A stretch of 64,000 nucleotides of DNA from Haloplanus salinus (GCF_003336245.1 NZ_QPHM01000001.1:1488001-1552000); one strand, 5' to 3'. Numbered from the stretch's first letter, positions 45,386 through 53,809 are shown. Program-made: numbers and translations. The notes: generated by a model from the sequence alone, not told the origin.

Positions 45386-46096
45386 ATGCCCACGGTTCGC
45401 GCCGAGGTGGTCGGCGAGGGGACGCGGGACCTCGCCCTCGACGCCGACGCCACCTACGGCGACGTGCTCGCCGCCCTCGATTTTAGCCCCCACGAGGCGA
45501 CGGTCCTCGTCGACGGGGTGCCCGTCCCCGAGGACCGCCCGGTCGACGCCGACGCGGTGCGTGTCCTCCGACTCGTGAAGGGGGGTGCGGTCGACGGGTG
45601 GGCGGTCCAGGTCCGCGTCGCCGGCCCCAACGACCACCTCGACGTGATGCGGATTCTCGACGGCGCGATGCTCGCCGTCGACGCCGACGCGGTGCGCGGA
45701 CGAATCGGCGACGGCGAGGTGCTGGTGGCGACTCGACGTCGCGACGACGGCGACGCCGTCGGTCCCCCCGTCGGCGCCCTCGTCCGCGACGGCGACCGGG
45801 TACGGGCGGTGGCGACCAAGCGCCGCCACCGAAACCGGGGGGTTGGAAGCGCGTTGATCGCCGCGGCCCTGGAGGCGCGTGGCCGCCTCGTCGCCGCGTT
45901 CGATCCCGACGTGTGCCCGTTCTACGAGTCGCTGGGGTTCGATATCGAGGCGGCCGGGGACGGCGACGAACGCCTTCGCGGGACGTTAGCCGGGGAGCCG
46001 CCGCGAGACGGCGACGCCCACCTCGTCCGCCCAGTAGAGCAGGGCGACGGTAAACAGGAAGACGGCAGTCGAGAGGTCCCAGGCGAGACCGGTTAG
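45386..46096 (+). CDS. SAMP2-like ubiquitin-fold domain fused to GNAT acetyltransferase
   Basis: Residues 1-66 closely resemble small archaeal modifier protein 2: EVVGEGTRDLALD, FSPHEATVLVDGVPVPEDRPV and RVLRLVKGG, where free SAMP2 would end. Here translation continues without a stop through AVDGWAVQVRV into a GNAT domain with HRNRGVGSALIAAALE (acetyl-CoA loop) and CPFYESLGFD. The end overlaps the convergent gene by 111 nt and is Gln/Glu-rich; removing one G near 45980-45982 would end it naturally at LRGR with a TAG at 45987-45989. The fusion itself is not explained by a single homopolymer change. Confidence 0.75.
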   Translation: MPTVRAEVVGEGTRDLALDADATYGDVLAALDFSPHEATVLVDGVPVPEDRPVDADAVRVLRLVKGGAVDGWAVQVRVAGPNDHLDVMRILDGAMLAVDADAVRGRIGDGEVLVATRRRDDGDAVGPPVGALVRDGDRVRAVATKRRHRNRGVGSALIAAALEARGRLVAAFDPDVCPFYESLGFDIEAAGDGDERLRGTLAGEPPRDGDAHLVRPVEQGDGKQEDGSREVPGETG

Positions 46097-46687
46097 CGTC
46101 GAGCCGAACAGCGCGGTGGCGCCGAGCAGGGGAAAGAGGATGGAGAACGTACAGCCGACACAGGAGACGAGGCCGAGAACGCCCGAGAGCACCGCCCGCG
46201 TCGCGTCGAGCAGGCGGGCGTAGACGAGGTAGGTCATGGCGATGTAGCCCAGCACTTTGAACGGAATGATCGAGAGGCGGACCCGCGGCGTGCCGTAGAC
46301 GACGATCGGACCCAACCCGGGAACGTTCCAGTGAATCGAGGCCACCGCACCACCGTTGAGCGGGTCGGTGATCCCGAGTTGGAGGGTGCCGGCCGCGACG
46401 AACAGGACCAGCAGATAGCCGACAGCCACGGCGGTCGCCACGGCCCACTGCCGACGGCCGACACTCGGCGTCTTCGTCCGAACCATCGCCCAGACGCCGA
46501 CGTTGATCCAGAGGAACGGATACACGACGTAGCGCGGTTCGACGACTGTCACAGTCGGGGTGACGGCGAGGTACGCAGTGACGAGGGCGAGTTCGGCGGC
46601 GAGGACGAGGCTCCACCACCGGATGGCGGCCGTCTCCGCGAGGAGGAGGCGACGAACCCGCGCGAGCGGCCCGTAGGCTTCGCTCAC
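45986..46687 (-). CDS. Polytopic membrane protein with conserved CVGC (233 aa)
   Basis: GTG start (VSEAYGPLARVRRLLL) at 46687, chosen because an ATG 32 nt upstream in another frame soon stops. Six or so hydrophobic segments; the fifth contains LVSCVGCTFSILFPLLGA, a Cys pair inside the membrane suited to metal or redox chemistry. The PLNGGAVASIHWNVPGLGP loop is conserved-looking. No family I can name with certainty (a haloarchaeal DUF). Confidence 0.65.
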   Translation of the reverse strand: MSEAYGPLARVRRLLLAETAAIRWWSLVLAAELALVTAYLAVTPTVTVVEPRYVVYPFLWINVGVWAMVRTKTPSVGRRQWAVATAVAVGYLLVLFVAAGTLQLGITDPLNGGAVASIHWNVPGLGPIVVYGTPRVRLSIIPFKVLGYIAMTYLVYARLLDATRAVLSGVLGLVSCVGCTFSILFPLLGATALFGSTLTGLAWDLSTAVFLFTVALLYWADEVGVAVSRRLPG

Positions 46688-46812
46688 GCCCGCACCCCCC
46701 ACCGGCCGACGGTCACGGTCATACGCCTCGTTCGGTCGCGGAGGACTATGGAAATGTCGACTTCGACGCATCCTCCGGTCGCGGACGGCGACGCCGAGTC
46801 CGCGGACCCCCG

Positions 46813-48180
46813 TTAGACCACCCCGGCGACCAGCGCCCGCCCCTTGTCGAGCAGCTCGTCGACGCGCTCGCGGCTCCCGGCCTCGGCGTACACGCGCATC
46901 TTCGGCTCGGTGCCGCTGGGTCTGACGAGGAGCCACGAGCCATCGGTCAGGAGGAGTTTGAACCCGTCGAGCGTGACGACGTCCTCGACCGCTTCGCCGG
47001 CCACGCGGTCGGGGATGGCGTCGCCGAGGGCGTCGATCACGCCCGCCTTACGCTCGTCCGGACAGTCCACGCTCACCTTGTCGGCGACGATGTCGCCGTG
47101 TTCGTCGAGGAGGCGGTCCACGCGGTCGTCGAGCGGTTCGGCCGCCGCGGCGTCGGCCGCGAGCGCCGCCATCAACACGCCGTCCTTCTCGGGGACGTGC
47201 CCGCGGATGGAGAAGCCGCCGGACTCCTCGCCGCCCATCAGCGCGTCCGCGTCGATCATCGCCTCCGCGACCCACTTGAACCCGACCGCCGTCTCGATCA
47301 CGTCTTCGCCGTGAGTGGCCGCGATCCGGTCGATCAGGAACGTGGTCGAGACGGTTCGCACTGCGGGTCCGGAGCCGTCGTCGAGCAGTTCGTCGTAGAC
47401 GGCGGCGAAAAACAGGTTCTCGTCGAGGAAGCCCCGCTCCGGCGTGACGATGGCGAGGCGGTCGGCGTCGCCGTCGTTCGCGACCCCCAGGTCGGCGTCG
47501 TGGCGCCCCACGGCGTCGACGAGCCCCGCGAGATGCTCGGCGCTCGGCTCCGGGGGCGTGTCGCCGAACGATGTGTCGTGGTCACAGCGCCGCCGGATCA
47601 CCGTCGCCCCCGCGGTTTCGAGGAGGGCGTCGGTGACCCCGCGCCCGCTCCCGTGCATGGCGTCGTAGACGACGGTCAAGCCCTCGCAGTCGGGGGCGAC
47701 GAGGGACCGGACCTGCTCCGCGTGGGGGGTCACGACGTCGACGCGTTCGACGGAGCCGCGGGGGCCGTCCGCACGCGGTTCGGCGAGTCGCGACTCGATG
47801 TCGTCGGTCACCTCGGGGAGCGCCGGCGCGCCGTTCCCCGGGATGAACTTCACGCCGTTGTACTCGGGCGGGTTGTGGGAGGCGGTGATCATCAGCGCCC
47901 CCGAAAGGCCGCGGTCGACGACGGCCCACGCGATTAGCGGCGTCGGGCAGTCCCGCTCCGGCAGGAGGACGTCGAAGCCGTTGGCCGCCAACACGTCCGC
48001 GAGCGACTCCGCGAACCCCTCGGAGGTGGCTCGCGCGTCGTAGCCGACGGCGACCGGAGCCTCGTGACCGGCGTCGGCGAGGTGGTCCGCGACGGCCTGT
48101 CCGACCATCCGCACCCGCTCGTCGGTGAAGGCGTCGAGACGGGCGCGCCACCCGTCGGTGCCGAAGGAGATGGCGTCCAT
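46813..48180 (-). CDS. glmM: Phosphohexomutase (phosphoglucosamine/phosphoglucomutase family)
   Basis: A 455-residue alpha-D-phosphohexomutase. Sugar-phosphate loop SFGTDGWRA, catalytic Ser in MITASHNPPEYNGVK, metal loop ANDGDADRLAI, sugar loop GGEESGGFSI and phosphate-binding VRPSGTEPKMRVY are all present. The start at 48180 (MDAISFGTDG) follows the family. Substrate (glucosamine, mannose or glucose) is not decided by sequence; the GEESGG loop fits GlmM or PGM. Confidence 0.88.
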   Translation of the reverse strand: MDAISFGTDGWRARLDAFTDERVRMVGQAVADHLADAGHEAPVAVGYDARATSEGFAESLADVLAANGFDVLLPERDCPTPLIAWAVVDRGLSGALMITASHNPPEYNGVKFIPGNGAPALPEVTDDIESRLAEPRADGPRGSVERVDVVTPHAEQVRSLVAPDCEGLTVVYDAMHGSGRGVTDALLETAGATVIRRRCDHDTSFGDTPPEPSAEHLAGLVDAVGRHDADLGVANDGDADRLAIVTPERGFLDENLFFAAVYDELLDDGSGPAVRTVSTTFLIDRIAATHGEDVIETAVGFKWVAEAMIDADALMGGEESGGFSIRGHVPEKDGVLMAALAADAAAAEPLDDRVDRLLDEHGDIVADKVSVDCPDERKAGVIDALGDAIPDRVAGEAVEDVVTLDGFKLLLTDGSWLLVRPSGTEPKMRVYAEAGSRERVDELLDKGRALVAGVV

Positions 48181-48308
48181 ACCCTTCCCTCCGCGCCGGA
48201 CGGGAAAAAGGTGGGCGCCGGGCGACCGCGTGGACGAACGTCCACTTTCGACGAGGCGGTACAAAAGTGTTACCGTGTGACAACGTATCTCGGTTCGGGG
48301 GCCACCGT

Positions 48309-48470
48309 ATGTCACTCGTAGACAGTCTGAAACGGGTGTTCACCGCCGGCGAACGCATCGTCTATCGGTGCGACGCGTGTGGGGCGACGTTCCGTACCGA
48401 CCCGGACACCGACGAGCCGACGTGCTCGAAATGCGACTCGGCCGAGGTGCGGCAGATCAACCGCGTGTAG
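48309..48470 (+). CDS. Small zinc-ribbon protein (53 aa, FmdB-like)
   Basis: MSLVDSLKRVFTAGERIVY then CDACG and CSKCDS pairs (about residues 21-42). The single-ribbon layout matches many haloarchaeal regulator-like mini-proteins. The end overlaps the convergent nuclease gene by 14 nt. Role unknown. Confidence 0.65.
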   Translation: MSLVDSLKRVFTAGERIVYRCDACGATFRTDPDTDEPTCSKCDSAEVRQINRV

Positions 48471-48708
48471 CGCCGTCGACCAGCCGTTCTTTCTGTCGCC
48501 GCGCGAGCGACTTGATCGCGTGTTCGCGGCTCATCGCCGCCGACCGGGTGTCGTACTCCTCGACGTGGACGAGTTCGACCGGCGTCCGGCCGCGGGTGTA
48601 TTTCGCCCCCTCGCCGGCGTCGTGTTCGGCTACGCGCCGCTCCACGTCCGTCGTGTAGCCAGTGTAGTAGGTGCCGTCCGCACATTCGAGGACGTAGACG
48701 TAGTGCAC
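48457..48708 (-). CDS. GIY-YIG nuclease-family protein
   Basis: An 83-residue UPF0213-type single-domain nuclease: YVYVLECADGTYYTGYTTD is the GIY-YIG core (Tyr pairs), with the conserved Arg in DVERRVAEH and Glu in REHAIKSLARRQKERL. Such proteins likely act on DNA, but their role is undefined. It is complete. Confidence 0.85.
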   Translation of the reverse strand: MHYVYVLECADGTYYTGYTTDVERRVAEHDAGEGAKYTRGRTPVELVHVEEYDTRSAAMSREHAIKSLARRQKERLVDGATRG

Positions 48709-48944
48709 GCGTCCGTCGAGACGTCGTCGCCCGCCTAATGTGTGTCGTCCGCCGCGGCGTCGACTCGCGTGTCCCCGACGTCAGCCGCCGACCGGTCGGC
48801 GTCGGGCCGACGACCCAGTTCCGTGGTGAGCGCCGGCGCAGCGTGGTGAGTCGGCGAGACGGGCGGCCTCGGGGCCCGAGCGTGCACGAACCGTCCCGTG
48901 CGCGGAAGGTAACTTCGCGTGGTGGTCGAACGTCGCTACAGTGG

Positions 48945-49094
48945 TTATGCGTTTGGGGTGCGACGCCTCGATGCCTCCGCGATGCCGGCGTTGGCCGAGC
49001 AGCTTGGACAGGCGAGGATTCGCCCACTCGCGTCGGCGAACACCCTCGCGAAGCGCTCCGAGACGTGTGACCCGCAGTGATCGCAGCGTGCCAT
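48945..49094 (-). CDS. DUF7563-like zinc-finger mini-protein (49 aa)
   Basis: MARCDHCGSHVSERFARVF followed by CPSC gives a complete four-Cys zinc finger in 49 residues. The motif HVSERFARVFAD and the tail AGIAEASRRR match the haloarchaeal DUF7563 pattern as I remember it. These are thought to be regulators or ribosome-associated, unproven. The short length favours the ATG at 49094. Confidence 0.75.
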   Translation of the reverse strand: MARCDHCGSHVSERFARVFADASGRILACPSCSANAGIAEASRRRTPNA

Positions 49095-49209
49095 GATTGA
49101 ACCGGCTACTACCGGTGCCGGCGAGTTCGTGTATGGAACACGCACCTAAATGGGCACCGCGCGCGTGCGTGAGGGGTTCACGAACGTCCATAAAATGGGC
49201 GAAACTCGA

Positions 49210-50007
49210 CTATTCTGTCGATTCTCGACCGCCGCGCGCCCCGGCAACCGCCCGAGCGATCAGTCCCGCCTGGGCGCCCGCGGTAAAGCCGTCGTCGACG
49301 TTGACCACCGAGAGGACGGTGCACGACTGGAGCATGCTGGCGAGCGCCGATTCGCCCTCGCCACCGTGACCGTAGCCGGTCGAGACGGGAAGCCCGATCA
49401 CTGGCGTGTCGATCAGGCCGGCGACCACCGTCGGGAGCGCGCCCTCCCGACCGGCGGCGACGACGGCGACGTCCGCCCCCCGGAGCGCGTCGAGGTGGTC
49501 GACGATACGGCCGAGGTGGGCGACGCCCACGTCGTCGACGCGTTCGACCGTCGCTCCCACGGCGCGGGCGAGGACGGCCGCCTCCCCCGCCGCCGCGGCG
49601 TCGGAGGTTCCCGCGGTGACGACGGCCACCTTCGCGTCGATGACCGGCGGATCGAACCCGGGCGCGCGAACGACGAGCGTCCGGGCACGCTCGTCGTGAT
49701 CGACCGTCGCGGCCGACGGCAGGCCGTCGGTGACGGCGGCGACGTGCGCGTCGTCGGCGCGGGTGATCAGCGCCCGTCCCGTCGTCTCCAGCGCCGCCTC
49801 GGCCATCGACGCCACCTCCGCCGGGGTCTTACCCTCCGCGAGGACCGCCTCCGGAATCCCCCGCCGACGCTCGCGGGCGGCGTCGAACCGCCCCGCGTCC
49901 GTCGTCGCGTAGCCGACGAGTCGGGTCTCCGCCTCGGCCGGCGAGAGGTCGCCGCTCGCCACCGCGTCGAGAATCTCGCGCATACGCTCCATCCGGTCGT
50001 AAGACAC
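49210..50007 (-). CDS. larB: Nickel pincer cofactor biosynthesis protein LarB
   Basis: LarB carboxylates and hydrolyses nicotinic acid adenine dinucleotide in nickel-pincer cofactor synthesis. The N-terminal helical region (REILDAVASGDLSPAEAETRL) and the PurE-like C-terminal domain with VVTAGTSDAAAAGEA, VGVAHLGRI and DGFTAGAQAGLIARA match the family; 265 aa is normal. The GTG at 50007 was favoured because the TATA sits about 33 nt upstream; an ATG at 49992 is possible. LarE is encoded separately at 58885. Confidence 0.92.
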   Translation of the reverse strand: MSYDRMERMREILDAVASGDLSPAEAETRLVGYATTDAGRFDAARERRRGIPEAVLAEGKTPAEVASMAEAALETTGRALITRADDAHVAAVTDGLPSAATVDHDERARTLVVRAPGFDPPVIDAKVAVVTAGTSDAAAAGEAAVLARAVGATVERVDDVGVAHLGRIVDHLDALRGADVAVVAAGREGALPTVVAGLIDTPVIGLPVSTGYGHGGEGESALASMLQSCTVLSVVNVDDGFTAGAQAGLIARAVAGARGGRESTE

Positions 50008-50032
50008 TCGTAGGTGTCGGTTTTCGGCCCCA

Positions 50033-50048
50033 GTATTTATATATCTGG
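50033..50048 (-). promoter_or_regulatory. larB promoter with flanking inverted repeat
   Basis: GATATATAAATAC (reverse strand) is a strong TATA. CCCAG (50029-50033) and CTGGG (50045-50049) flank it as a 5-bp inverted repeat, a possible operator occluding the TATA. Confidence 0.4.
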
Positions 50049-50103
50049 GACGAATCGCGCGAGAACGGCGCCTGTGGCGGTACGCGCGGCCGATTTGGGA
50101 AAT

Positions 50104-50115
50104 CTTATTAATAAG
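50104..50115 (+). promoter_or_regulatory. Palindromic TATA of the DUF1931 gene
   Basis: CTTATTAATAAG is a perfect 12-bp palindrome centred 26 nt before the ATG at 50136, combining TATA function with twofold symmetry. Confidence 0.5.
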
Positions 50116-50135
50116 GCTCGGTATGGGTAGGTCGT

Positions 50136-50303
50136 ATGGCAGACCTCATCGTCAAAGCCGCTGTCAAGGAAGCGCTCCAGGACAAGAACGTCGCTTCGGA
50201 CTTCTACGATGCCCTCGACGAGGAAGTCGAGGAACTGCTCGCCGATGCCGCCCGTCGTGCCGAGCAGAACGACCGAAAGACCGTCCAGCCGCGCGACCTG
50301 TAA
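50136..50303 (+). CDS. DUF1931 histone-fold-like protein (55 aa)
   Basis: MADLIVKAAVKEALQDKNV, then a helical segment (VEELLADAARRAEQNDRKT) and the ending VQPRDL. The helix-strand-helix with RKTVQPRDL recalls the half-histone fold of the DUF1931 family. It is well expressed-looking: strong TATA, near-leaderless, a T6 terminator at 50326-50331. It may bind DNA as a dimer; this is family-level inference. Confidence 0.85.
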   Translation: MADLIVKAAVKEALQDKNVASDFYDALDEEVEELLADAARRAEQNDRKTVQPRDL

Positions 50304-50325
50304 GACGGCCTCCTAGCTTCTCCCG

Positions 50326-50331
50326 TTTTTT
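50326..50331 (+). terminator. Oligo-T terminator after the DUF1931 gene
   Basis: A TTTTTT run 22 nt after the stop; its last T is also the first base of the rpiA stop triplet on the other strand. Confidence 0.5.
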
Positions 50332-51029
50332 CACTCGCCGTCAGCGCGGCGTACCGTCACGCCGCCCTCGCGTCCCACGTGCACCTCGTCGACCAGGTCG
50401 ACGAACAGGCCGTGTTCGACGACGCCCGGTATCGTCGCGAGGTCGGTCGCCAGCGCCCCCGGGTCGGTGATCGTACCGAAGTCGGCGTCGAGGACGACAT
50501 TACCGTTGTCGGTCACGACGGGGCCGTCCTTGCGCTCGGCCGTCCGGAGCGTCGGCGTCCCCCCGAGTTCGCGGAGCGACCGCCGGACGGCCGCCCGCGC
50601 GTCGGGCAGCAGTTCGACCGGAATCGGGCGGTCGAGTTCCGGCCCCGTCTTCGAGGGATCGACGACGACGACGAACCGGTCCGCCGCCGAATCGACCACC
50701 TTCTCCCGAGCGTGGGCCGCGCCGCCGCCCTTGATGAGCGCCAGGCCGTCGTCGACCTGATCCGCCCCGTCGATGGCCACGTCGATCCGCGCAACCGCGT
50801 CGAGCCCGACCACCGGAATCCCCACCTCGCGGGCGAGGTCACGCGAGGCGTACGAGGTGGCGACGCCGCGCACGTCGAGGCCGTCGTCGACCGCCCGCCC
50901 CAATGCGCGGATGGCGTGGGCGGCCGTACTCCCGGTTCCCAACCCCACCACGTCGCCGTCGGTCACGCGTTCGGCGGCGTGTTCACCCGCGCGACGCTTC
51001 GCCGCGTCCGATCCGCCGGGCGTCTTCAT
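50331..51029 (-). CDS. rpiA: Ribose-5-phosphate isomerase A
   Basis: A 232-residue isomerase interconverting ribose-5-P and ribulose-5-P. The GLGTGSTAAHAIRALG phosphate loop, IDGADQVDD and IKGGGAAHAREK (catalytic Asp and Lys) identify RpiA. The start at 51029 (MKTPGGSDAAKRRAG) was preferred; an earlier frame adds an atypical leader. Confidence 0.93.
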   Translation of the reverse strand: MKTPGGSDAAKRRAGEHAAERVTDGDVVGLGTGSTAAHAIRALGRAVDDGLDVRGVATSYASRDLAREVGIPVVGLDAVARIDVAIDGADQVDDGLALIKGGGAAHAREKVVDSAADRFVVVVDPSKTGPELDRPIPVELLPDARAAVRRSLRELGGTPTLRTAERKDGPVVTDNGNVVLDADFGTITDPGALATDLATIPGVVEHGLFVDLVDEVHVGREGGVTVRRADGE

Positions 51030-51288
51030 GCGCGTACCCACCGCCGGCGGCGACAAAAACAGCCCGGTACTCACACGGCCTCCACGACCGTCGGGACCGG
51101 TACGGTCCCCGTCGTCCTCCCCTCGACAGCCACTGCCACCGCCACCGCCGTCAACCCGTCCACCCGCCGGATACGCGTCCTCGCGACTGCGGCGCCCTCG
51201 CCCTGCCGGTCGTCATGGGAGGGGCACGACCCGCCGGCGCGGCGTGAGCGCCCGAACCGTTTTGACCGCGCCACCCCTCGTCCCCCCC

Positions 51289-52008
51289 ATGACACGAACC
51301 GCCGTCGTCGCCGGGGTCGGCCCGGGTCTCGGCGCCGCCGTCGCCCGCCGGTTCGTCGCCGAGGGCTGTCGGGTCGCGCTGCTCGCCCGTACCGAACCGT
51401 ACCTCGACTCGCTCGCCGCGGAACTGGACGCCGAGGGGGCGGCGCTGGCCGTCCCGACCGACCTCACCGACGCCGACGAGGTGGCGGCCGCGTTCGAAAC
51501 CGTCCGCGAGGCGTTCGGCCCGACCGACGCCCTCGTCTACAACGCGAGCGGGACGCCCTGGAAGGGGCTGTCCGACATCGGCGTCGACGAGTTCGACGAC
51601 GCGCTGGCGACCGGGCCACGCGGCGCCCTGCTGTGTGCGAAGGAAGCCGCGGCGGACATGTGCGGCAACGGCGCCGACGACGGGGCCGGCACCGTCGTCT
51701 TCACCGGCGCCACTACCTCGATTCGGGGGAAGGAGGGGGCGCTCGGCTTCTCGGCCGCCAAGTTCGCGATTCGAGGGATGGCGCAGTCGCTCGCGCGCGA
51801 ACTCGGCCCCGAGGGCGTCCACGTCGCCCACGTCGTCCTCGACGGCTCGATCCGGCCGCCGGACGTCGTCCCCGCCGACCCACCGACACGCCTCGACCCC
51901 GACGACATCGCGGCGCAGTACTGGGAGTTGGTGACGGCCGATCCCGCGACGATGCCTTTCGAGATCCACCTCACGAACGGTCCGGGCGGCGCCGTCGAGT
52001 TCGTTTAG
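51289..52008 (+). CDS. Short-chain dehydrogenase-like protein lacking the catalytic Tyr
   Basis: A 239-residue SDR with nucleotide loop GVGPGLGAAVARRF, NASG motif (YNASGTP) and SSIR-like FTGATTSIRG; where the YxxxK motif is expected the sequence is FSAAK, so Tyr is Phe while the Lys is kept. The family may act differently or bind nucleotide without classical reduction. The stop overlaps the convergent remnant within TTAG. Confidence 0.82.
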   Translation: MTRTAVVAGVGPGLGAAVARRFVAEGCRVALLARTEPYLDSLAAELDAEGAALAVPTDLTDADEVAAAFETVREAFGPTDALVYNASGTPWKGLSDIGVDEFDDALATGPRGALLCAKEAAADMCGNGADDGAGTVVFTGATTSIRGKEGALGFSAAKFAIRGMAQSLARELGPEGVHVAHVVLDGSIRPPDVVPADPPTRLDPDDIAAQYWELVTADPATMPFEIHLTNGPGGAVEFV

Positions 52009-52547
52009 CTGCCCGTGAACGCGAACCGGCGGCCGTCGGTCGCGATGCCGTCCGGACAGCCCGTCGCGACGTACGCGACGCCGTGGACCGCCGGCTCCCC
52101 GTCGGTGATCGGAACGACCTGATCGACGTACGTGTCCGTGCTCGCGTGGTACAGACGTAGCTCCGTAGTCGGGTACTCGGCGGCCACGACGCCCGACGGC
52201 AGCGCGGAGACGCCCCGGCGACGCACCCGACTCGCTCCGTCGCGGAACGGTTCCGGGTCCGGGGAGCGATGCGCCGCGATTCGACACGTCACGGCGTCGA
52301 ACGCCTCCGGCGGCAACGGGAGTCGCTCCGCGTCGGCGGCGACGCCCACGACACCGGGAAACGAATCGGCGCTCGTGGCAACCATCGGGTCGGCGGCGTC
52401 CGCGACGACGACGTTCGGGACCCTCCCGTTCCTGTGAGCGGTGCCCCTCGGATACGCTCGGGCGTTCGCGCCGAACGAGGGAGCGGCGGCCGTCTTCCGG
52501 CCCCCGTCTTCGATACGACCCTCACTCGCCGTGGGATCGCGGGTCAC
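52005..52547 (-). pseudogene. Decayed SAM methyltransferase remnant fused to unknown tail
   Basis: From a GTG at 52547 the frame reads SFGANARAYPRGTAH, like the first helix of class I methyltransferases, but jumps straight to VPNVVVADAADPMVATSADS and ERLPLPPEAFDAVTCRIAAH, motifs II-IV, without the Gly-rich motif I region. After about residue 100 it changes to an unrelated C-terminal part (RLYHASTDTYVDQVV, ending FAFTGS). This is best read as an internally deleted methyltransferase joined to the end of another gene. The flanking sequence to 52675 is otherwise empty. Confidence 0.55.
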
Positions 52548-52675
52548 ACGAACGCCGGTCGTCCCGCCTCCGGGGTCCCCGTTCGACGCGTCCGGGTCCC
52601 GGAGCGCTTCGGCGCCGGGTGCGACGGCGCCCGCCACCGGTCGTTCCAACCGACGCGCCCGGCCGACGACGTGGC

Positions 52676-53800
52676 CTACAGCCGATTCAACACCGCATCG
52701 GCGTCGTACGAGAGCGTGAGCGACCGCGAGCGTCCCCGGCCTTCCACGTCGGCGTAGTCGGCCTCGATGACGCCCAACTGATCGAGTTTGTTGACGATCT
52801 CGGTGTAGCGCGTGTAGCCGAGACCCGTCGACTCGTGGAACGCCTCGTACACCGTCCCGGCCTGCTCGCCGTCGTGTTCCGCGATAGTCTCTACCAGCGC
52901 CTGCTCCGACTCCGTGAGTTCGCGCAGGCACCGCGAGAGGTGGACGTATCTCGATTTGTCGTACGCCGCCTCCACGTCGTCGACGCTGATCGTCCGACTC
53001 GCGCGCATCTCGGCGTTCAGCCCCGCCCGTCGCAACAGGTCGATACCGACCCGGAGATCGCCGCTCTCGGCGGTCAGTTCGGCGACGCGGTCGAGTTCCG
53101 GGCTTCCGATCACCCCGTCGTTGAACCCGCGGTCGACGCGCTCTCTCAGGATATCGACGAGTTCGTCGGCGTCGTAGACGGGGAAGTACACCTCCTCCGG
53201 CCGGAAGACGCTCTGAACCCGCCCGTCGAGTTCCTCCATGATGTCCAGGCTCAGGTCCGAGGAGACGACGATGACGCCGATGCGCACCCCTGCCGATCCC
53301 TCGTGGGCGCGCAGGAGCGAGTAGAGCGTGTCGGACGCCTCGTTCTCGTAAAAGAGGTAGTTCACGTCGTCCAGGGCAACGACGAGTACCTCGTCGTCGT
53401 CGACGAGGCGGTCCGTGATCTGCCCGAACAGCTTCTTGAAGGAGATCCCCGAGGAGGGGGGCTCGTAGTCGAAGACGTTCTCGAAGACGCGGGAGAAGAC
53501 GGCATATCGGGTCGAATCCAGTTGACAGTTCACCCGGACCGTCCGCACGCCGTGTTGGCCCGATAGCTCGCCAAACAGCTTCAGGACGGCGGTTGTCTTG
53601 CCCGTCCCCGGCGGGCCGCGAACCATCGTGTTGAGCGGCCGGGAGCCACGGACCGCCGGGCGGAGGGCGTATTTCAGGCTCTCCAGCTGTGTCTCGCGGT
53701 GGTCGAACGTCTCCGGCACGTAGTCGATTTCGAAGACGTGCTCGTCCCGAAAGACCGACTCGTCCCACGACAGCATCCCCTCCTCGGGGTCATCTGTCAT
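52676..53800 (-). CDS. Orc1/Cdc6-family replication initiator
   Basis: AAA+ ATPase of 374 residues: Walker A RGPPGTGKTTAV, Walker B VVALDDVNYLFYE, arginine-sensor region RVGIDLLRRAG, and a C-terminal winged helix (VYEAFHESTGLGYTRYTEIV). The ATG at 53800 gives MTDDPEEGMLSWDESVF, the usual haloarchaeal start; a GTG three codons earlier exists. No ORB repeats or AT-rich unwinding region were found nearby, so this may be a dispersed paralogue. Confidence 0.88.
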   Translation of the reverse strand: MTDDPEEGMLSWDESVFRDEHVFEIDYVPETFDHRETQLESLKYALRPAVRGSRPLNTMVRGPPGTGKTTAVLKLFGELSGQHGVRTVRVNCQLDSTRYAVFSRVFENVFDYEPPSSGISFKKLFGQITDRLVDDDEVLVVALDDVNYLFYENEASDTLYSLLRAHEGSAGVRIGVIVVSSDLSLDIMEELDGRVQSVFRPEEVYFPVYDADELVDILRERVDRGFNDGVIGSPELDRVAELTAESGDLRVGIDLLRRAGLNAEMRASRTISVDDVEAAYDKSRYVHLSRCLRELTESEQALVETIAEHDGEQAGTVYEAFHESTGLGYTRYTEIVNKLDQLGVIEADYADVEGRGRSRSLTLSYDADAVLNRL

Positions 53801-53809
53801 CACTTTCAC

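Noticed and set aside
46748-46816. 22-codon ORF (MEMSTSTHPP) ending in TTAG with the phosphohexomutase stop
   Set aside because: Too short and without promoter support; the stop overlap is suggestive but chance is likely.
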